Source: Streptomyces sp. CT34
GTDB lineage: Bacteria; Actinomycetota; Actinomycetes; Streptomycetales; Streptomycetaceae
DNA length: 46,905 nucleotides
Direction of reading: 5' to 3'
Assembly: GCF_000805335.1 (NCBI RefSeq)
Contig: NZ_KN708638.1
Span: 2,213,651-2,260,555 of the forward strand
Part shown: positions 43,993 through 46,905 of the stretch, one piece after another
Position numbering within the stretch: the stretch's first letter is position 1
Layout of the letters: every line of letters begins with the position of its first letter
Position numbers and translations under genes: made by a program
The notes under the pieces: model-generated
The model's database searches: none
The model's input: the letters and a program-made list of their open reading frames with translations, nothing else
What the model was told of the DNA's origin: nothing

Positions 43993-45159
43993 ATGCGTGC
44001 CGCACGGCTGATCAGGATGGTGTTGCTGCTCCAGTCCCGGACGTCGATGACGGCCGGTGAGCTGGCGCGGGAGCTGGAGGTCTCGGAGCGCACGGTCGCC
44101 CGGGACGTCCTGTCGCTCTCGGAGGCCGGCGTGCCCGTGTACGCGGACCGCGGCCGGGCCGGCGGCTACCGCCTCATAGGCGGGTACCGCACCCGGCTCA
44201 CCGGCCTCGGCCGCAGCGAGGCGGAGGCGCTCTTCCTGTCCGGAGTGCCCTCCGCCCTGCGGGAGATGGGCCTGGCGGACGCCGCGTCCGCGGCCCGGCT
44301 GAAGGTGTCCGCCGCGCTGCTGCCCGAGCTGCGGGACGCCGCCTCGGGCGCCGCCCAGCGGTTCCATCTGGACGCACCGGCCTGGTATCAGGAGCCGGAG
44401 ACGCCCGCGCTGCTGCCCGCGATCGCCGACGCGGTGTGGGACGACCGCCGGCTGACGGTCCGCTACCTCCGCAAGGACCGTGAAGTGGTACGGGAGTTGG
44501 AGCCGTACGGGCTCGTGCTGAAGGCGGGCGTCTGGTACCTGGCGGCCCGCGCGAGCGGCGGGCGGCCCGTGGCGGCGGCCGGTCCCGGGGCGCCGCGGGA
44601 GACGTCCGCGCCGGGCGACGGCCGACGGACCGCGGGCTTCCGGGTCTACCGGGTCGACCGGTTCACCGCCGTCGCAGCCGCCCCCGCGACCGATCCCGCG
44701 GGGCCGGCGGAGCCGCCCATGGGTCCCGGCACCGCGGGGGCCGCCCCCGGGCCGGGGCGCACCGGCGGGCGCTTCCGGCGCGACGAGGAGTTCGATCTGC
44801 CCTCGTTCTGGGCCGAGCGCGCCCAGGAGTTCGCCCGGTCGCTGCTGCGCGAGGAGGTGGTTCTGCGGCTCTCCCCGCAGGGCGTGCACCGGCTCCCGTA
44901 CGTCACCGAGCGGTCCGCGGCCCGGGAGGCGATAGCGGCGGCGCTGGCGGACGGCGGGCCCGACGGGCAGGGGCGGCTGACGGTCACCCTCGCCGTGGAG
45001 TCCGCGGAGGTCGCCTACTCCCAGCTGCTGGCGCTCGGCCCGGAGGGCGAGGTACTCGCGCCCTCCGGGCTGCGGGAGCGGTTCGCCTCGGCCGCCCGGC
45101 GGACGGCCGCGCTCTACGCCCCGCCGGGAGAGGAGGGTGCCGCGGCCGGCGTGCGGTAG
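43993..45159 (+). CDS. WYL-domain transcriptional regulator
   Basis: A 388-residue regulator. A DeoR/HTH_11-like DNA-binding domain covers about 1-55 (MTAGELARELEVSERTVARDV), followed by GRAGGYRLIGGY. A WYL domain with AGVWYLAAR lies near residue 180, then an inserted disordered Pro/Gly/Ala stretch (about 195-265) and a C-terminal WCX-like domain. WYL domains often sense nucleic acid or nucleotide ligands. The start is ATG at 43993 without a ribosome site. Its 3' end overlaps the convergent SDR gene by 46 bases. The target genes are unknown. Confidence 0.88.
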   Translation: MRAARLIRMVLLLQSRTSMTAGELARELEVSERTVARDVLSLSEAGVPVYADRGRAGGYRLIGGYRTRLTGLGRSEAEALFLSGVPSALREMGLADAASAARLKVSAALLPELRDAASGAAQRFHLDAPAWYQEPETPALLPAIADAVWDDRRLTVRYLRKDREVVRELEPYGLVLKAGVWYLAARASGGRPVAAAGPGAPRETSAPGDGRRTAGFRVYRVDRFTAVAAAPATDPAGPAEPPMGPGTAGAAPGPGRTGGRFRRDEEFDLPSFWAERAQEFARSLLREEVVLRLSPQGVHRLPYVTERSAAREAIAAALADGGPDGQGRLTVTLAVESAEVAYSQLLALGPEGEVLAPSGLRERFASAARRTAALYAPPGEEGAAAGVR

Positions 45160-46205
45160 TCCTCCGGTCCCGCGTCCCTGCCGCCGATCACGACCTCCTC
45201 GAAGTAGCCGAAGCAGTCGGGCCGGGTGCCGTCCGCGTCGGTGAAGCCGTACTCCTTCGCCAGCTGACCGCTGGAGAGCGAACGGCCGCTCCAGCGCGCC
45301 TTGTTCGGGTCGCCAGCCAGCGCCCGCACCGCGCGGCCGATCAGGGCCGGGGATTCGGCGATGGCGAAGTGCGGCTCCTTCGCGATCGCGTCGCGCCAGG
45401 TCTCCTCCGTGACGCCGAAGTGGTCCAGCATCTCCTCGGAGCGCAGGAAGCCGGGGGTGAGCGAGACGGCTGTGCCGCCGTACTCCTTCAGCTCGGCGGC
45501 GAGCCCGAAGGCGATCCGGTGCGGGACGTTCTTGGTGATGTCGAAGCAGAGGCTGTCGCGGTAGGCGCGGTTGAACGAGGCGGTGCCGTCGGTGATCTCG
45601 ACGACCAGTCCGCCGGGGCGCCGGATCAGCAGCGGCAGCGCGTAGTGGCTGGTGATCACGTGCGAGTCGACGCCGAGCCGGAACATCCGCAGCCCGCCCG
45701 CGAGATCGAGGTCCCAGACCTTGGTGTCGAACTCGATCAGGCGGTCGCCGCCCCAGAGGCTGTTGACCAGGACGTCCAGCCGGCCCTGCTCCCGGTCGAT
45801 GCGCTCGACCAGCGCCTTGACCTGCTCCGGCGCCAGGTGGTCGGTCGGCACGGCGACGCCGGTGCCGCCCGCCCGTCGCCCACCCCCCTTGCCGGAGGCC
45901 CTACGAGCCGCCTCTCCGGCTGCGGTCACCAGCTCCGCGGTCTGCTCGATCGTCTCGGTGGCCCGGCCGACCTCGCTGACCCGCTCCCGGGTCGTCCGCC
46001 CGGTCACGTACACCAGGGCGCCGGCGCGGCCCAGCTCCACGGCCATCGCCCGGCCCGCACCCCGGGTGGCCCCGGCGACCAGCGCCACCCGCCCGGTCAG
46101 ATCGGCGGCCGGCAGCACCCCGCCGGGGTCCGCCGCGTCCGTCCGCCCCGCCGCTCCCGCGGGCTCCGCCGGTTCCCCCTGGGCCGCCGGTTCGTTGTGC
46201 GCCAC
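45114..46205 (-). CDS. Short-chain dehydrogenase/reductase family protein with altered active site
   Basis: A 363-residue Rossmann-fold protein. After a disordered N-terminal extension (about 1-35), the cofactor motif GATRGAGRAMAV (about 45-56) is clear, followed by TGRT, which suggests NADP use. The usual YxxxK reads F221-D-I-T-K225, so the catalytic tyrosine is phenylalanine. The GTG at 46205 is preferred over the GTG at 46214 because GAGGAG then lies 8 bases upstream. The gene's end overlaps the WYL regulator gene antisense. The substrate is unknown and catalysis may be weak or lost. Confidence 0.85.
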   Translation of the reverse strand: MAHNEPAAQGEPAEPAGAAGRTDAADPGGVLPAADLTGRVALVAGATRGAGRAMAVELGRAGALVYVTGRTTRERVSEVGRATETIEQTAELVTAAGEAARRASGKGGGRRAGGTGVAVPTDHLAPEQVKALVERIDREQGRLDVLVNSLWGGDRLIEFDTKVWDLDLAGGLRMFRLGVDSHVITSHYALPLLIRRPGGLVVEITDGTASFNRAYRDSLCFDITKNVPHRIAFGLAAELKEYGGTAVSLTPGFLRSEEMLDHFGVTEETWRDAIAKEPHFAIAESPALIGRAVRALAGDPNKARWSGRSLSSGQLAKEYGFTDADGTRPDCFGYFEEVVIGGRDAGPEDYRTPAAAPSSPGGA

Positions 46206-46379
46206 GTTCGCCACTCCTCGCTGTCAGGTGTCCCGCATCCGTACACCGCGACCCTGACAGCGAATCCCGACACCTTCCGTCCGGATTTCCCGCCGGTTTC
46301 CCCGCCGGCCTCGCCGGTCTTCCGCCGGCCGTCTCTCCGGACCGTCGGCCGGCCGCCCGCGCACCGGGCCCGCCGCCGC

Positions 46380-46905
46380 TCACGGCCGGAGGGCGCGCAG
46401 CCTCCCGCCGTCCCGCAGCCGGCCGGTGACCTGCGCCGCGGCGTCCTGGGCGGCCGGTACGGCGAGCGTCGGCGCCTGGGCTCCGGCCCGGACGCCGCCC
46501 GTGACGTCGATACCGCCGACCTGGCTGCTGCCCGCCGCGAGCAGATACCACTTCCCGGATTTCGCCTGCCAGTGGACATCGCTCAGGACGTGCCGGCCGA
46601 AGCGGCTGCACACCGCCGAGTTGGCCTCCCGGCCGGTGATCCGCCCCGGGTCCCCCGGTCCCGCGGCGGGCGGCTGGAACTGGACCATGGCCCGGCCGGG
46701 GCCGCGCCAGGTGTCGGCGCGGTTGCAGACCCAGGTCGCGGTGCCGGCGTTCTCCGGGAGGACCTGCCGGGCGTACGCCCAGCTGTTGACGGACCGTACG
46801 CCGGAGCCGCGCAGCGACCGCAGGGTGCAGGCGGTCCGGGCCCAGCTGTGCAGCGCGGCGGGACCGGTGACCTCGCCCGGGCCGGCCGCGCCCGCGGCGG
46901 GGCGC
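46380..46905 (-). CDS. Partial protein of unknown function (runs off the window)
   Basis: An open frame of about 175 codons reaches the window edge without a stop, so the start lies beyond 46905. The visible part has three cysteines in TACTLRSLRG, TWVCNRAD and NSAVCSRFG, with segments SVNSWAYARQVLPENAG and SGKWYLLAAGSSQVGG. The even spacing of cysteines suggests an exported, disulfide-bonded protein or lipoprotein, but the signal sequence is outside the window. The internal ATG at 46688 would give a short form and is less likely because coding character continues upstream. Confidence 0.6.
   Translation of the reverse strand, partial: RPAAGAAGPGEVTGPAALHSWARTACTLRSLRGSGVRSVNSWAYARQVLPENAGTATWVCNRADTWRGPGRAMVQFQPPAAGPGDPGRITGREANSAVCSRFGRHVLSDVHWQAKSGKWYLLAAGSSQVGGIDVTGGVRAGAQAPTLAVPAAQDAAAQVTGRLRDGGRLRALRP

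Noticed and set aside
1..46905. tRNA or rRNA genes, CRISPR arrays, transposases, phage genes or attachment sites
   Set aside because: I looked for cloverleaf-like segments, regular spacer repeats, and recombinase or transposase motifs on both strands and found none.

Overview
The window reads as chromosomal core DNA of a Streptomyces-like actinomycete. GC content is very high, third codon positions are almost always G or C, GTG and TTG starts are common, the oxidase branch is actinobacterial (di-haem QcrC, lipoprotein CtaC, CtaF), and several starts appear leaderless. No rRNA, tRNA, CRISPR array, transposase or phage gene was seen. Most genes are ordinary housekeeping genes; the interest lies in a few regulatory elements and one small two-gene operon.

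Layout. 1-2073: a SufS-like PLP enzyme (minus strand) behind a SAM-IV riboswitch with a terminator-like expression platform. 2074-3138: trpD. 3312-7502: ctaE-qcrC-qcrA-qcrB, the cytochrome bc1 genes and oxidase subunit III. 7769-9490: a degenerate receiver protein facing an L,D-transpeptidase lipoprotein. 9644-12728: ctaC-ctaD-ctaF, the rest of the aa3 oxidase, with GTGA stop/start overlaps. 13011-17738: a cysteine desulfurase-TusA fusion, an adenosine-kinase-like PfkB enzyme, two unknown genes and an A-type Fe-S carrier. 18032-19210: nadA, itself an Fe-S enzyme.

19245-20582 is the most unusual locus. A 37-residue peptide with four Asp-Gly pairs has its own TTGACA promoter and ends 14 bases before a protein-isoaspartate-methyltransferase homologue of the kind seen in RiPP pathways. 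No lanthionine or ATP-grasp enzyme is adjacent. This is a candidate stand-alone aspartimide-type (imiditide-like) RiPP system.

20702-26114: an RND transporter with a histidine kinase and NarL-type regulator. 26200-28278: pspA, its small partner and a DUF3043 membrane protein. 28357-34618: a small acidic protein, then cobU (fused to a metallo-hydrolase-like domain), cobT and cobS, with an MprF-like plus rhomboid-like gene pair inserted between cobT and cobS. 34808-43807: pepA, lpd, the E2 gene (sucB/aceF type), a GntR/FadR-type regulator, and aceE behind a promoter with a perfect palindrome. Lpd, E2 and AceE together supply the pyruvate dehydrogenase (and probably the shared 2-oxoglutarate dehydrogenase) machinery. 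43993-46905: a WYL regulator, an SDR protein with a substituted catalytic tyrosine, and a partial gene running off the window edge.

Together the window links central carbon oxidation (PDH/ODH), the respiratory chain (bc1-aa3), Fe-S and sulfur supply, NAD synthesis and the end of cobalamin assembly. All names come from reading motifs and context; no database search was possible.
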